From contig DASXHD010000057.1 in the NCBI GenBank assembly GCA_036488725.1, forward strand, positions 1 through 64,000: a stretch of DNA of 64,000 nt, in the 5' to 3' direction. The notes under the pieces were generated by a model. That model saw nothing but the letters and a program-made list of their open reading frames with translations, searched no databases and was not told the DNA's origin. Positions 24,210 to 33,629 of the stretch are shown piece by piece. Both the position numbers and the translations under genes were made by a program. Source of the stretch: DASXHD01 sp036488725. Lineage in GTDB: Bacteria; Myxococcota_A; Polyangia; Polyangiales; Polyangiaceae. How positions within the stretch are numbered: the stretch's first letter is position 1; each line of letters begins with the position of its first letter.

Positions 24210-25243
24210 GTCCGGCGATCGTACCGCACACGCTCTTCGAACGGTGTGCCCTCGGGCATCGCGACGACGCGGCCCAGTTCCACCGGCGATTCGCCGAGAC
24301 CGCGCAGCGTCTCGACGAGCGCGCGCTCTTCCGCGGCGGGCACGACGAAGACGAAACCGACGCCGAGGTTGAACGTGCGCCGCATCTCGCCGACCTCGAC
24401 CGGTCCGCGCGTTGCGACGAGATCGAAGATCGGCGCCCGCGCGAAGTCGTCTCGCACGCTCGCGCCGAGACCCTCCGGCAAGACGCGCGGAAAATTTCCG
24501 GGCAAGCCGCCGCCGGTCACGTGGCACATCGCGCGGACGTCGTGACCCGCGGCGAGCACGGCTTGAACGACCTTCGCGTAGAGCCGCGTCGGACGAAGGA
24601 GCGCATCGCCGACCGACTCGCCGAGCTCTCGCGGCCGCTCGCTCAAATCGGCGAGCACCTTCCGCGCGAGCGAATACCCGTTCGAGTGCAAGCCCGAGCT
24701 CGGAAGCGCGACGATCGCGTCGCCCTCGCCGACGCGCGACCCGTCCACGATGCGCGCGCGCGCGACCACGCCGACGCAAAACCCAGCGAGATCGTATTCG
24801 CCTTCGGCGTAGAGCCCCGGCAGCTCCGCGGTCTCGCCGCCGAGGAGCGCGCACCCGGACTCTTCGCACCCGCGCGCGATCCCCGAGACGACTTTTTCGG
24901 CGACCGCGACGTCGAGCTTGCTCGTCGCGAAGTAATCGAGAAAAAAGAGCGGCCGCGCGCCCGTCGTGACGACGTCGTTGACGCTCATCGCGACGAGGTC
25001 GATTCCGATCGTGTCGTGCACGCCGGTCGCAAACGCGACCTTGAGCTTCGTCCCTACCCCGTCCGTTCCGCTCACGAGCACCGGCTCGTCCACACCGCCT
25101 GGCACGCGACACATCCCCGCGAAGCCTCCGACGTCGGCGAGCACCTCTGCGATGCGCGTCCGCCTCGCGAGCGGCTTGATGCGATCGACGAGCGCGTCGC
25201 CGGCGTCGATGTCCACCCCAGCTTGCCGGTACGTGACGGGCAT
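24206..25243 (-). CDS. purM: Phosphoribosylformylglycinamidine cyclo-ligase PurM
   Basis: Makes AIR from FGAM with ATP. The 345-residue ATP-grasp-like AIRS protein has VSGTDGVGTKLKVAFATG, GIDLVAMSVNDVVTTGARPL, LLGGETAELPG and SSGLHSNGYSLARKV, plus the later HVTGGGLPGNFPR. It is the first gene of a purM-purN operon, divergent from malQ across a 54-base gap that holds an inverted repeat. Confidence 0.96.
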   Translation of the reverse strand: MPVTYRQAGVDIDAGDALVDRIKPLARRTRIAEVLADVGGFAGMCRVPGGVDEPVLVSGTDGVGTKLKVAFATGVHDTIGIDLVAMSVNDVVTTGARPLFFLDYFATSKLDVAVAEKVVSGIARGCEESGCALLGGETAELPGLYAEGEYDLAGFCVGVVARARIVDGSRVGEGDAIVALPSSGLHSNGYSLARKVLADLSERPRELGESVGDALLRPTRLYAKVVQAVLAAGHDVRAMCHVTGGGLPGNFPRVLPEGLGASVRDDFARAPIFDLVATRGPVEVGEMRRTFNLGVGFVFVVPAAEERALVETLRGLGESPVELGRVVAMPEGTPFEERVRYDRRT

Positions 25244-25269
25244 GCGCGAGGTCCTATCACACCTTGATA

Positions 25270-25289
25270 GTAACTCAGATCAGAGTTAC
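25270..25289. promoter_or_regulatory. Inverted repeat GTAACTC-N6-GAGTTAC between purM and malQ
   Basis: Perfect 7-bp arms separated by AGATCA lie in the 54-base gap between the divergent purM and malQ starts. TTGATA (25264-25269) and TACGCT (25287-25292) spaced by 17 could be the malQ promoter, placing the repeat in the spacer as in MerR-type or simple repressor sites. In the leftward direction TACTAT on the other strand can serve as a -10 box. Confidence 0.4.
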
Positions 25290-25297
25290 GCTTTTGC

Positions 25298-26863
25298 ATG
25301 CTCGTTTCGAGGCCTCGCATCGCTGGCGTCACGCTGCCGCTCTTCTCGTTGCGGAGCGAGCGCGACTGGGGCATCGGCGAGATCGCGGATCTGCCGGCGT
25401 GCGCGCGCCTGCTTCGCCGCCACGGCTTTTCGGTGGTGCAGCTCCTTCCGCCGCACGAGCTCGCGCTCGGCGAGACGTCGCCGTACGGCGCGCGCACGGG
25501 CTTCGGGCTCGATCCCATTTACGCGTCGGTCGGCTCGATCGTCGACCTCGGCGACGGCGAGCTCGAGCGCGCGCTCGGCGAGGAGGGCCTGCGCGAGCGC
25601 GACGCGCTGCGCGCTCTGGCGCACGTCGACTACGGCCGCGTCCGCGCGCTCAAGATGCGCGCGCTCGAGGCGGCGTTTCGAAACTTCGAAGAGCGCGAGT
25701 GGAAAAAAGACACGGCGCGCACGGCGCGTCTGCGCGGCTTCGTCGGGCGCGAAGAAATGTGGGAGCAAGACCTCGCGCTCTACGTCGCGCTCCGCGAAGA
25801 GCACGGCGGCACCGGCTGGTCGACGTGGCCGACGCCCGAGCGCACGCGCGATCCCGCGACGCTCGACGAAGCGCGCGCGCGACTCGCGCCGCGAATTCGC
25901 TTTCATCAGTATTTGCAGTGGCAGCTCTTCGAGCAATGGGAGAGCGCGCGGGCGGCGGTGCGCGAAGAAGGCGTGATGCTCTACGGGGACCTGCCGTTCG
26001 TCGTGGGCCGCGAGAGCTCGGACGTTTGGTCGTGCTCGCGTTTGTTCCGGAGCGATCTCGATCTCGGCGCGCCGCCGGACGAGTTTTCGGACGTCGGCCA
26101 GTCGTGGGGCCTGCCGCCGTACGATTGGAACGCGCTCGAGGCCGAGCAGCACGCGTGGCTCCGCGCGCGCGCCGCGCACGCCGCGCGTCTCTATCACGGC
26201 TTTCGGCTCGATCACGTCGTCGGATATTTTCGCCAGTACGTGCGCAAGGGCGAAGCGCTCGGCGACTTCGATCCCAAAGACGAGCGCGATCAAGAATCGC
26301 ACGGCCGTCGCGTGCTCACCGCGATGCGCGGCGCGGCGCAGAACGCCGAGATCATCGTCGAGGACCTCGGCGTCATCCCGCAGTTCGTTCGCCGCACGCT
26401 CGGCGACATGAGCTTGCCCGGTTACAAAATCATTCCGTGGGAAAAAGAGCCGGACGAGACGATGCGAAATCCGGCTGAATTCCCGGAGATTTCGGTCGCG
26501 TCGTATTCGACGCACGACACGCCGCCGCTGCTCGCGTTCTACGATTCGCTTCCGGCGCGCGACCGCGCTTCGCTCGTCGCCCTCGCCAAAACGAGCGAGG
26601 ACGCCCCCGAACCCGAGCGCGAGCGCGCGCTGCTCTCGCTTCTTTTTTCGTCGCGCTCGGCGCTCACGATGGTCCTCGTCACCGAAATTTTCGGCGAGCG
26701 CACGCGCATCAACACGCCGAGCTCGGTCGGCGCGCACAACTGGTCGTACCGAATCCCGGCGGCCGTCGAGCGGCTCGAAGCCGACGCGCGTCTTGGCGCG
26801 CGGCTGCATCTTTTTGGCGCGATGCTGCGCGACTCGGGCCGCGCGCCAGCTCATCCGACGTGA
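25298..26863 (+). CDS. malQ: 4-alpha-glucanotransferase (amylomaltase) MalQ
   Basis: Transfers maltodextrin segments between alpha-1,4-glucans. The 521-residue GH77 protein has SPYGARTGFGLDPIY near the N-terminus, the nucleophile motif FRLDHVVGYF, the acid/base motif VEDLGVIPQFV and the transition-state Asp in STHDTPPLL. It lacks the long N-terminal extension of the E. coli enzyme. Together with glgX at 33.6 kb it suggests glycogen or maltodextrin use. ATG 25298 lies only about six bases after a candidate -10, so the true start may be slightly later. Confidence 0.93.
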   Translation: MLVSRPRIAGVTLPLFSLRSERDWGIGEIADLPACARLLRRHGFSVVQLLPPHELALGETSPYGARTGFGLDPIYASVGSIVDLGDGELERALGEEGLRERDALRALAHVDYGRVRALKMRALEAAFRNFEEREWKKDTARTARLRGFVGREEMWEQDLALYVALREEHGGTGWSTWPTPERTRDPATLDEARARLAPRIRFHQYLQWQLFEQWESARAAVREEGVMLYGDLPFVVGRESSDVWSCSRLFRSDLDLGAPPDEFSDVGQSWGLPPYDWNALEAEQHAWLRARAAHAARLYHGFRLDHVVGYFRQYVRKGEALGDFDPKDERDQESHGRRVLTAMRGAAQNAEIIVEDLGVIPQFVRRTLGDMSLPGYKIIPWEKEPDETMRNPAEFPEISVASYSTHDTPPLLAFYDSLPARDRASLVALAKTSEDAPEPERERALLSLLFSSRSALTMVLVTEIFGERTRINTPSSVGAHNWSYRIPAAVERLEADARLGARLHLFGAMLRDSGRAPAHPT

Positions 26864-26880
26864 TAAGTTGCGCGCCCGCC

Positions 26881-29742
26881 ATGAGACGCGCCGCATTCTT
26901 CGGGGTTCTTGCTTCCGCCATTCTCGTTCCGCTCGCTTGTGACTCGGGCTCGCCTCCCGCGTCCGCGCGCCCGCTCGGCGACGACAGCGTGCCCATCACC
27001 GACAACGTGCAGCTGAAAAATCTCAGCGGCCCCGTCGACGCCGTGCGCGACGAATTCGGGATGGTCCACATCTACGCGACCAGCGAGACCGACGCGATGC
27101 GCGTCATGGGTTACCAAATGGGCCGCGACCGCCACGTCCAGCTCGAGCTCCTTCGACGCGTGGCCGAGGGTCGCATGGCCGAAGCGTTCGGCGATCTCTC
27201 GCCGAGCCTCATCGACGACGACATCAACGCGCGCACGATCGGCCTCACGCGCGTCGCGCAAGAGATGTGCGATCAGCTCGACCCGAACGGCCCGGAAAAA
27301 GCCTCGCTCGACGCGTACGCGGACGGCGTCTCGCAATATTACGCGCGCGTCCAATCCGGCGACGAAGCGCTGCCGCGCGGCATCGTCGATTTTCCGCAGG
27401 CGCTCCTCACGCCGTGGACGTGCGCCGACTCGCTCGCGATCGCGCGCTACCAATCCGAGGCGCTCTCGTTCGACGCCGGCAGCGACATCGATCGCCAAGC
27501 CTTCCTCGATTCGGCGCAGACGAAATTCGTCGCGAGCTCGGCCGATCCCGAAATCGTGAAACGCGTCGGTCTCGAGCGCGACATGCTCCGCTTCGCGCCG
27601 CTCGACCCGACGCTCGTCATGCCCGGCGGCTTCCCGAACGACGTGGCGCACACCGAAGCGTTCGCGCCGGGCGGCAAGCCCCACGTCAAAAAAATTCCGC
27701 AGCGCGTCGTCTTGTCGCCGGATCTCCTCGCGCGCACGCAGGGCTGGCGCCAGGCCGAGCATCGCGTCGATCAAGTCTTCGCGAGCAACTTCACGCGCGG
27801 CTCGAACAACTGGATCCTCGGCCCGAGCCTCACCGCCGACGGTCACCCGCTCGTCTCGAGCGACCCGCACCTCTCGCTCACCGCGCCGTCGGTCTTCTGG
27901 ATGGTCCACCTCTCGGTGCACGCGCCGCCCGGACAAGACGCATCGCAAGATCTCGAGGTCGCCGGTCTCGCTTTCCCCGGCATCCCGGTCGTCATCCTCG
28001 GCGAGAACCAGCACGTCGCGTGGGGCGCGACCGTCGCTGGCTACGACGTGACCGACGTCTACAAAGAGACGCTCTCGTCCGACGGCTCGAGCGTCACGTT
28101 CAACGGCCAGCAGGTCCCCCTGCAAAAAATCCACGAGACGATCAACGTCGCGAACGGCAGCCCCATCGAATACGACGTCCTCGTCGTTCCCCATCACGGC
28201 CCGATCATTCCGACGATCGTCAATCACGCCATCGTTCCGCCGGATCCCGCGCAGGGCGCGCTCTCGTACCGCTGGACCGGCCTCGACCCGTCGAAGGAAG
28301 TCACCGCGATCGACAACCTCCAGCGCGCGACCTCGGTCGAAGACGTACGCACCGCGATGCGCGACTTCGGCGTCGGCGCGCAAAACTGGGTCAGCGCCGA
28401 CGACCAGGGCAACATCTTCTACACGTCGCAGTCGCGCGTTCCGCAGCGCATGCCGGGCGCGGTCGCGTGGGATGCGAGCAAATACCAAGGCACGCTCCCG
28501 ATGTTCGTGCTGCCCGGCGACGGCACCGCCGAGTGGACGACCGATCTCGACGAAGCGTTCATTCCGCACATCAAGAACCCGCCGCAGAATTTCGTCGCGA
28601 CCGCCAACGCGGATCAAGTCGGCGTCACGCTCGACAACGATCCTTCGAACGACACGCTCCCCAACGGCACGCCCGTCTACATCGGCGGCGATTTCGATCT
28701 CGGGTTCCGCGTCGGTCGCATCACGCAGCGAATCAAGAGCCTCGGCCACCCGGCGACGCCCGACGACATGGCGAGCATCCAAGCCGACGTGCACTCGCCG
28801 TACGGCGCGCTCCTCGCGCCCAAGCTCGCCGCCGCGCTCACCGCCGCCGAAGCCGAGCGCACGACGCCCGGCACGCACCCCGATCTCACTTCGGTCGTCG
28901 CCGACTCGCGCTATGCCGCGGCGAACGTGAGCGAAGTCCAACAATGGCTCACCGCGTGGGCCGGCGACGACTACGCCGCCGAGTCCGGCGTGAACGCCGA
29001 CGATGGCTCGCTCCTCACCGACGCGACGATGACGCCCGCACAAGCCACGCTCCTCTTCGAGACGTGGCTCGTTCGCATGGGGCAGCTCACGTTCGACGAC
29101 GAGATCAAAGCCCTCGGCAGCGGCCAAGGCGTCCCCGAGGTGCAGCGAATTCTCGCGTACATCTGGACTGCGCCCGACCCCACCAAGCTCGCGACCTACG
29201 ACGCGGCGACCGGCGAGAGCGCGCTCTTCGACGACATGTCGACCACGACCGTCACCGAGACGAGCGAAGAGCTCGCGGTGCAAGCGCTCCTCGACTCGCT
29301 CGATTATTTGAACACCACCTTCGGCACCGACCGCTCGAAGTGGCGCTGGGGCGTGCCGCACACGCTCACGTTCGCCGCGCTCGTTCCGCTGTGGGGCTCG
29401 CTGTCGATTCCGCCGGCCGGCGACGCGGTCTTCCCGAAGGGCTTTCCGCGACACGGGGACCTGCACACCGTCGACGTCGCGAACTACGGCTCCCACCCCG
29501 CGACGCTCTCGGCCGTCGACTTCACGTACGGCGAAGGCCCGACGCAACGCTTCGTCGCCGACGTTCAGTCTCCCGCGCCGGTCTCGAAGAACGCCCTTCC
29601 CGGCGGCGAGGTCTGGGACAACGCGAGCCCGCACTTCCGCGACGAAGCCGAGCGCTGGCGCCGAAACCAGAACCGCCCGGTGTGGATTCAGAAGGCCGAC
29701 GTGATCGCCGACGCCAAAGAGCGCATCGCGTACGACCCGTGA
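26881..29742 (+). CDS. Penicillin acylase-family Ntn-hydrolase lipoprotein
   Basis: A 953-residue envelope enzyme of the penicillin G acylase/AHL acylase family. It starts with a lipoprotein signal (MRRAAFFGVLASAILVPLAC, Cys20), the A-chain FGMVHIYATSETDAMRVMGY, a linker, and the Ntn nucleophile Ser308 in RGSNNWILGPS, the autocatalytic cleavage point. Later FPGIPVVILGENQHVAWGAT and LSYRWTGLDPSKE fit the B-chain. Substrates could be N-acyl homoserine lactones or other amides; not determinable here. A GTG at 26860 overlapping the malQ stop is the alternative start, but it would displace the signal peptide. Confidence 0.9.
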   Translation: MRRAAFFGVLASAILVPLACDSGSPPASARPLGDDSVPITDNVQLKNLSGPVDAVRDEFGMVHIYATSETDAMRVMGYQMGRDRHVQLELLRRVAEGRMAEAFGDLSPSLIDDDINARTIGLTRVAQEMCDQLDPNGPEKASLDAYADGVSQYYARVQSGDEALPRGIVDFPQALLTPWTCADSLAIARYQSEALSFDAGSDIDRQAFLDSAQTKFVASSADPEIVKRVGLERDMLRFAPLDPTLVMPGGFPNDVAHTEAFAPGGKPHVKKIPQRVVLSPDLLARTQGWRQAEHRVDQVFASNFTRGSNNWILGPSLTADGHPLVSSDPHLSLTAPSVFWMVHLSVHAPPGQDASQDLEVAGLAFPGIPVVILGENQHVAWGATVAGYDVTDVYKETLSSDGSSVTFNGQQVPLQKIHETINVANGSPIEYDVLVVPHHGPIIPTIVNHAIVPPDPAQGALSYRWTGLDPSKEVTAIDNLQRATSVEDVRTAMRDFGVGAQNWVSADDQGNIFYTSQSRVPQRMPGAVAWDASKYQGTLPMFVLPGDGTAEWTTDLDEAFIPHIKNPPQNFVATANADQVGVTLDNDPSNDTLPNGTPVYIGGDFDLGFRVGRITQRIKSLGHPATPDDMASIQADVHSPYGALLAPKLAAALTAAEAERTTPGTHPDLTSVVADSRYAAANVSEVQQWLTAWAGDDYAAESGVNADDGSLLTDATMTPAQATLLFETWLVRMGQLTFDDEIKALGSGQGVPEVQRILAYIWTAPDPTKLATYDAATGESALFDDMSTTTVTETSEELAVQALLDSLDYLNTTFGTDRSKWRWGVPHTLTFAALVPLWGSLSIPPAGDAVFPKGFPRHGDLHTVDVANYGSHPATLSAVDFTYGEGPTQRFVADVQSPAPVSKNALPGGEVWDNASPHFRDEAERWRRNQNRPVWIQKADVIADAKERIAYDP

Positions 29743-30018
29743 GCGTCTAGCTCGCTTCGACCGGGATCTGCGCCAGCGAGATCGATCCCCGTTTGCTCGC
29801 GGGGCCGGCTGCTCGCGTTGGTCGGCCTCGTGATCATCATCCTCGTGCACGCGAAGACGACCGCGATGGGCCGGCTCTGCCGCCTCACGAGGCACCGTCG
29901 GCGTGCCGAAATATTCCGAGAAGCGGCTCGAGCGTAATCGTGACGCGCTCGCGAAGGTCGTCGAGCAATGCCGACGCGAACGGCAGCTCTTTCGTTGATT
30001 CGGGTGTAAAACGGAGTC
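29743..30018. other. Intergenic region with no convincing gene
   Basis: The 276 bases after the acylase gene carry no gene I can support. On the minus strand a stop-free stretch at 29885-30006 without ATG encodes the protein-like string ELPFASALLDDLRERVTITL, which may be a decayed gene end. On the plus strand a hydrophobic run (LVGLVIIILV) is visible but lacks a start. Confidence 0.3.
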
Positions 30019-30894
30019 ATGCGAACGGTGGGCGTTCTCGCCCTCTTTGCCGCGCTCGCGGCGAGCTGCAGCCTGGTGACCGATTTGAGCTCGCTCGACG
30101 GCGATGCCGGCGATGCTGGCGACGGCGGCGTCGATGGCGGCGACGGCTCGGCGACCGATGCCATCGCGAACGACGTGCAGCCGACGGATGCGAGCGTGAG
30201 CTGCCCGGGATATCCGCTCGCGTTCCTCTGCGACGACTTCGCCGACGGGTGGTCCCCCGTTTGGACGAAGAACGAATACGGCGGAGCCAGCGTGTCGATC
30301 AGCGGCGAGCAGGCAGTCTCGCCGCCCACTGCGCTTCTCTCGCAGACGCCCGACGCGCCCGATTCGGGCGGCTCGGTGCTCGAATACGGCGCCGGCCTCG
30401 TCTACCCGCGAAACGGCATCGCGACGAAGCACGTGCGAAGCTCGTACGACATCTACCTCGACCAGGTCGGCGATCGCTCGGCGGCGATCGGCGGCGTCTA
30501 CTTGGGGACGTCGATGTCGACGCAGTACTACGGCGTCGTGCTCTACGTGAACGCCAACGGCAACAAGCTCATCGAGGACGGGCTCGGCGACTTGAGCGAT
30601 GGCGGAGGCACGAGCAACGCGGCCGCCTCCGGTTTTGCGATTCCTCTTCGGACGTGGACGCGCATCGTCCTCGACGTCGACTTTGCGGCGGGCACCGTGT
30701 CGCTCGCGGAGACCGATCCGGCGACGCCGCCCGATGCTTCCCTTCCGTTCGTCGTCGCGCCGACGCCCATCCACCCGACGCTCGCGGGGCCGAGCACCTT
30801 CGTCTTCGCGGGGATTTCGTATCAAACCGCAAATCCCGGGCAATCGAACGCGACGCGCGTTTTCGTGGACGACGTGGTCTTCGAAAGCTTGTGA
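30019..30894 (+). CDS. Lipoprotein with a possible concanavalin-like beta domain
   Basis: A 291-residue protein: signal MRTVGVLALFAALAASC (Cys17), an Asp/Gly/Ala-rich linker, then a beta-rich domain. The pattern LCDDFADGWSPVW, RSSYDIYLDQVG, WTRIVLDVDFAAGTVSL and the end VFVDDVVFESL resembles LamG/concanavalin-like proteins that often start with F(C)DDF and end with the D-DV strand. That makes carbohydrate or surface binding plausible, not shown. A GTG-started lipoprotein follows after 30 bases. Confidence 0.65.
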   Translation: MRTVGVLALFAALAASCSLVTDLSSLDGDAGDAGDGGVDGGDGSATDAIANDVQPTDASVSCPGYPLAFLCDDFADGWSPVWTKNEYGGASVSISGEQAVSPPTALLSQTPDAPDSGGSVLEYGAGLVYPRNGIATKHVRSSYDIYLDQVGDRSAAIGGVYLGTSMSTQYYGVVLYVNANGNKLIEDGLGDLSDGGGTSNAAASGFAIPLRTWTRIVLDVDFAAGTVSLAETDPATPPDASLPFVVAPTPIHPTLAGPSTFVFAGISYQTANPGQSNATRVFVDDVVFESL

Positions 30895-30924
30895 TCTCGG
30901 CGTGAGCGAGAGCAGAATGCGCGC

Positions 30925-31872
30925 GTGCATCGGTCGCGCATTTTGGCGCTCGCTCTCGTGTCGCTCGCGGCGTGTGCGACGAGCGTTCGCGTTGCGCCGG
31001 TCGCGAGCGCACCGACGCCGAGGGCCGCGCCGGTCGCGACGAACGCCGCGGCGATTCCGGCCGAGCCGCCGGGCCCCGAGCTGCCGCGCGGCGGGCGCGC
31101 GCTCTTTCCGCGTTATCGGCTCGTCGGTTTTTGCGGCACGCCGGGCGCGCCGAACTTGGGCGAGCTCACCGGCAACATCCGCTCGCGTGCGAAGGAGCTC
31201 ACGAAGCTCGCCGATCAATACGGCGGCGACCGCGAAGTGATGCCCGTCTTCGAGCTCATCGCGGTGCTCGTGATGGGCGCGCCGGGCCCGGACAAAACTT
31301 GGCGGCGTCGCGTGCCGGATTCGGTCGTCGAGGATTACCTCGCCGCCGCGCGCGAGAACAAAGCGATTCTCCTTCTGAACATCCAGCCCGGTCACTCCGA
31401 TTTCGTCACCGAGGTGAAAGCGTTCGAGCGCTTTCTTCGCGAGCCGGACGTCGGCGTCGCGCTCGACCCCGAGTGGCAAATGTGGAAACCGGATCAGAAG
31501 CCCGGGTCGGTTTACGGGCAGACGACCGGCGAGGTCATCGACGAGGTCGGCGGATATTTGTCCGGCCTCGTGCGCGACAATCACTTGCCGGAGAAGGCGC
31601 TCGTCTTCCATCAAGTGAACGGGCACGTGCTGAAGGACGAGCAAGCGATCACGGCGCATCCGGGCGTCGCGGTCATCAAGAGCGTCGACGGGCTCGGGTT
31701 CACGCGCTCGAAGATCGAGACGTATCATTACCTCGTCAAATCGATGCCCGCGGTGGTGCACCCGGGATTCAAACTCTTCTTCGACGAGGACGTGCGTTAC
31801 GGCGGACGGATCATGGCGCCCAAAGAGGTCATGGCGCTGACGCCGCTTCCCGAGTACGTGATGTACGAATGA
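30925..31872 (+). CDS. Lipoprotein of an uncharacterised family
   Basis: A 315-residue protein with GTG start and lipobox (ALVSLAAC, Cys17). The globular part begins PRYRLVGFCGTPGAPNLGEL and continues with VMPVFELIAVLVMGAPGPD, KAILLLNIQPGHSDF, GVALDPEWQMW and HPGFKLFFDEDVRYGG. I recall this pattern from actinobacterial secreted proteins of unknown function with a TIM-barrel look (Asp-Pro-Glu and DED at strand ends). A hydrolase-like role is only inferred. Its stop overlaps the next gene start (ATGA). Confidence 0.7.
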   Translation: MHRSRILALALVSLAACATSVRVAPVASAPTPRAAPVATNAAAIPAEPPGPELPRGGRALFPRYRLVGFCGTPGAPNLGELTGNIRSRAKELTKLADQYGGDREVMPVFELIAVLVMGAPGPDKTWRRRVPDSVVEDYLAAARENKAILLLNIQPGHSDFVTEVKAFERFLREPDVGVALDPEWQMWKPDQKPGSVYGQTTGEVIDEVGGYLSGLVRDNHLPEKALVFHQVNGHVLKDEQAITAHPGVAVIKSVDGLGFTRSKIETYHYLVKSMPAVVHPGFKLFFDEDVRYGGRIMAPKEVMALTPLPEYVMYE

Positions 31873-32237
31873 ACGAAGTCTGCAAGCCGAACATCTCGGC
31901 CGCGGGGCGACGGCGGCGGATGCGCGTCGGGTATGGGGGCGTCGTCGCGAGCGTCGCGCTCCTCGTGACGGGCGTCGCGCTTCATTGGCCGTGGTACGTG
32001 CGCGCGGTCGTGTTCTTTCCGGCGGCGCTCTCGGCGATTGGATTTCTTCAGGCCACCCGCCACACGTGCATCGCACGCGCGGCGGAGGGCACGTTCGAGC
32101 ACGACGATTTTTCGACGACGAAGGCGGACGACGCCGAGGTCGCCGCGAGCCGCAAGGTCGCCGCGTCGATCAAGCGCGACGCCTTGTTGGTCGGCCTCGT
32201 GTGCGCCGTCATCGCGTGCGCGACTGCGCTCAGTTGA
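31869..32237 (+). CDS. Small membrane protein
   Basis: A 122-residue protein with two adjacent helices (about 22-40, GGVVASVALLVTGVAL, and 47-61, AVVFFPAALSAIGFL), a cytoplasmic segment with a conserved-looking TCIARAAEGTFE, and a third helix at the end (LLVGLVCAVIACA). Translation is coupled to the preceding lipoprotein. Its end overlaps the stop of the convergent lipoprotein by eight bases. No function recognised. Confidence 0.6.
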   Translation: MNEVCKPNISAAGRRRRMRVGYGGVVASVALLVTGVALHWPWYVRAVVFFPAALSAIGFLQATRHTCIARAAEGTFEHDDFSTTKADDAEVAASRKVAASIKRDALLVGLVCAVIACATALS

Positions 32238-33594
32238 CGGGCGGGATCGGCGGCTTCGTGTCGTCCTGCACGCAGGACGAGAGATCGAAGAGCATGAACT
32301 CCATGATCTTCTCCTGCCCGGTGAGCGGGTTCGGATCGCACGCCGAGGGAAACGTGGTGCCGCTGCTCGACTGGCCGTTGGCGATGTGAAAGTTCGAGTA
32401 GACGGCGCGACCGCACTGGTCGGCGGGCTGCTTGCCGATCGGCGTGTTGAAGGAGATCGTCTGCACGGTCGCCGGGCTCGTCGAGTAGAGCCAGCGCGAG
32501 GTCGGCGCGTTGACGCCGTCGACGACGTGATAGGTCTCGTGGAGATCGATGTTGCCTTGCGTGGTCGTTTCGCCGAGGTACTGCAACCACTCGGCGAGCG
32601 CTTGGCCTTTCGGGAAGCTCTGGTCGATGATCGCGGGCAGCGGATCGTAGAAGCCGCCCCACGTCGTCCATTGCGCCGAGCTCGGGAGCGGCGCGGGGCC
32701 GTCTTTGTACCAGGAGTAACTGAGGTCGGTCGCGAAGGCGCGGCCGCCCGCGTTCAAGAAGTCGAGCAGCACTTGGCCCGCGGCGCCGGGGCTCGAGCCG
32801 ATCGCCGGCACCGACTCGCACGGAAAGAGCGCGACGTCGTATTGATCCATGACCTTATCGCTCGCCCAGAGCGCGCTCATGTCCTGCACGCCCGGGAGCG
32901 TCGCGCCGGTGCCGTGATAAAGGTGGATACGGCCGGTGCCGGTCGACGCTGTGAACTCGCTCACGGCGACGCCCATCTTGAGCAAGATGCACTCTTCGGC
33001 GTCGAAGGTGCTCGTCGCGATCGCGATGTGCGGGATGTCGCCTTCGGTGTGATCGCGCGGGATGCGCGTGAGCGACGTGTCGACCGGGTTGTCGACGCAC
33101 TTGTTCACGGTGGAGATCGTCGTCTGGCGGCGCCAGCGGCCGATCTGGACGACGAGCGGGATGTTGGTTCCGACCGGCACGTCTTTCAGCGTGAAGTGTC
33201 CCTTCACGTCGCTGAGCGTGAGCGCGACCGGGTTGCCCGAGACGGGCGTGCCGCACTTGTCGCACGCGACGCCGGGCGGAAACGGATCGAGCGGCGCGTT
33301 CGGCACGTACACGATCGCGTTGTAGATCGGGTCCGGCGCGCCGTATTGCGCGGGCGTCGCGGTGACGACCGTTCCGCTCACGGTCGTCGACTGGCCGCCG
33401 CCGCACTGGACGACTTGGCACTGGAGGTTCACGCAACCCGTGGACGCGTCCGACCCGCCGCCGTCGCCGAAGGTGAAGCCGCCGTCGGTCTTGACGGACG
33501 AGTCGACGCCCGCGTCGACGCCGCCGAAGTTGTCGTCGGTGCTTCCGCACGCGAGCGGAAAGAGCGCGAGCGCGATGAAGAGAAGCTGCCGCAT
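32230..33594 (-). CDS. Two-domain lipoprotein, paralogue of the gene at 50.8 kb
   Basis: A 454-residue protein with lipobox Cys16 (LALFPLAC) and an Asp/Gly linker. Residues about 60-160 form a carboxypeptidase-regulatory-like beta domain (TVSGTVVTATP, VALTLSDVKGHFTLKDVPVG, IPLVVQIGRWRR). The C-terminal part YDVALFPCESVP, FLNAGGRAFATDLSYSW resembles ThuA/glutamine-amidotransferase-like alpha/beta domains. A paralogue with the same layout is at 50759-52114. Role unknown; a surface protein is inferred. Confidence 0.75.
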   Translation of the reverse strand: MRQLLFIALALFPLACGSTDDNFGGVDAGVDSSVKTDGGFTFGDGGGSDASTGCVNLQCQVVQCGGGQSTTVSGTVVTATPAQYGAPDPIYNAIVYVPNAPLDPFPPGVACDKCGTPVSGNPVALTLSDVKGHFTLKDVPVGTNIPLVVQIGRWRRQTTISTVNKCVDNPVDTSLTRIPRDHTEGDIPHIAIATSTFDAEECILLKMGVAVSEFTASTGTGRIHLYHGTGATLPGVQDMSALWASDKVMDQYDVALFPCESVPAIGSSPGAAGQVLLDFLNAGGRAFATDLSYSWYKDGPAPLPSSAQWTTWGGFYDPLPAIIDQSFPKGQALAEWLQYLGETTTQGNIDLHETYHVVDGVNAPTSRWLYSTSPATVQTISFNTPIGKQPADQCGRAVYSNFHIANGQSSSGTTFPSACDPNPLTGQEKIMEFMLFDLSSCVQDDTKPPIPPVN

Positions 33595-33613
33595 GAAGTC
33601 CTCCGTGTCGAAG

Positions 33614-33619
33614 TATACT
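33614..33619 (+). promoter_or_regulatory. Candidate -10 box TATACT ahead of glgX
   Basis: TATACT lies 10 bases before the glgX ATG in the 35-base gap between the divergent genes. No good -35 box is seen at the expected distance, so this is a suggestion only. Confidence 0.3.
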
Positions 33620-33629
33620 CGCGAATCCC

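Noticed and set aside
29793..30018. Hydrophobic plus-strand stretch (LVGLVIIILV) resembling a membrane helix
   Set aside because: No start codon with a ribosome-binding site, and the frame continues as Arg-rich nonsense; left as non-coding.
26851..32076. Very long open frame (over 1,700 codons) on the minus strand across the acylase and following genes
   Set aside because: It is antisense to several genes with clear domains, is extremely Arg/Glu-rich and has no recognisable domain; it results from GC-rich third positions on the coding strand.
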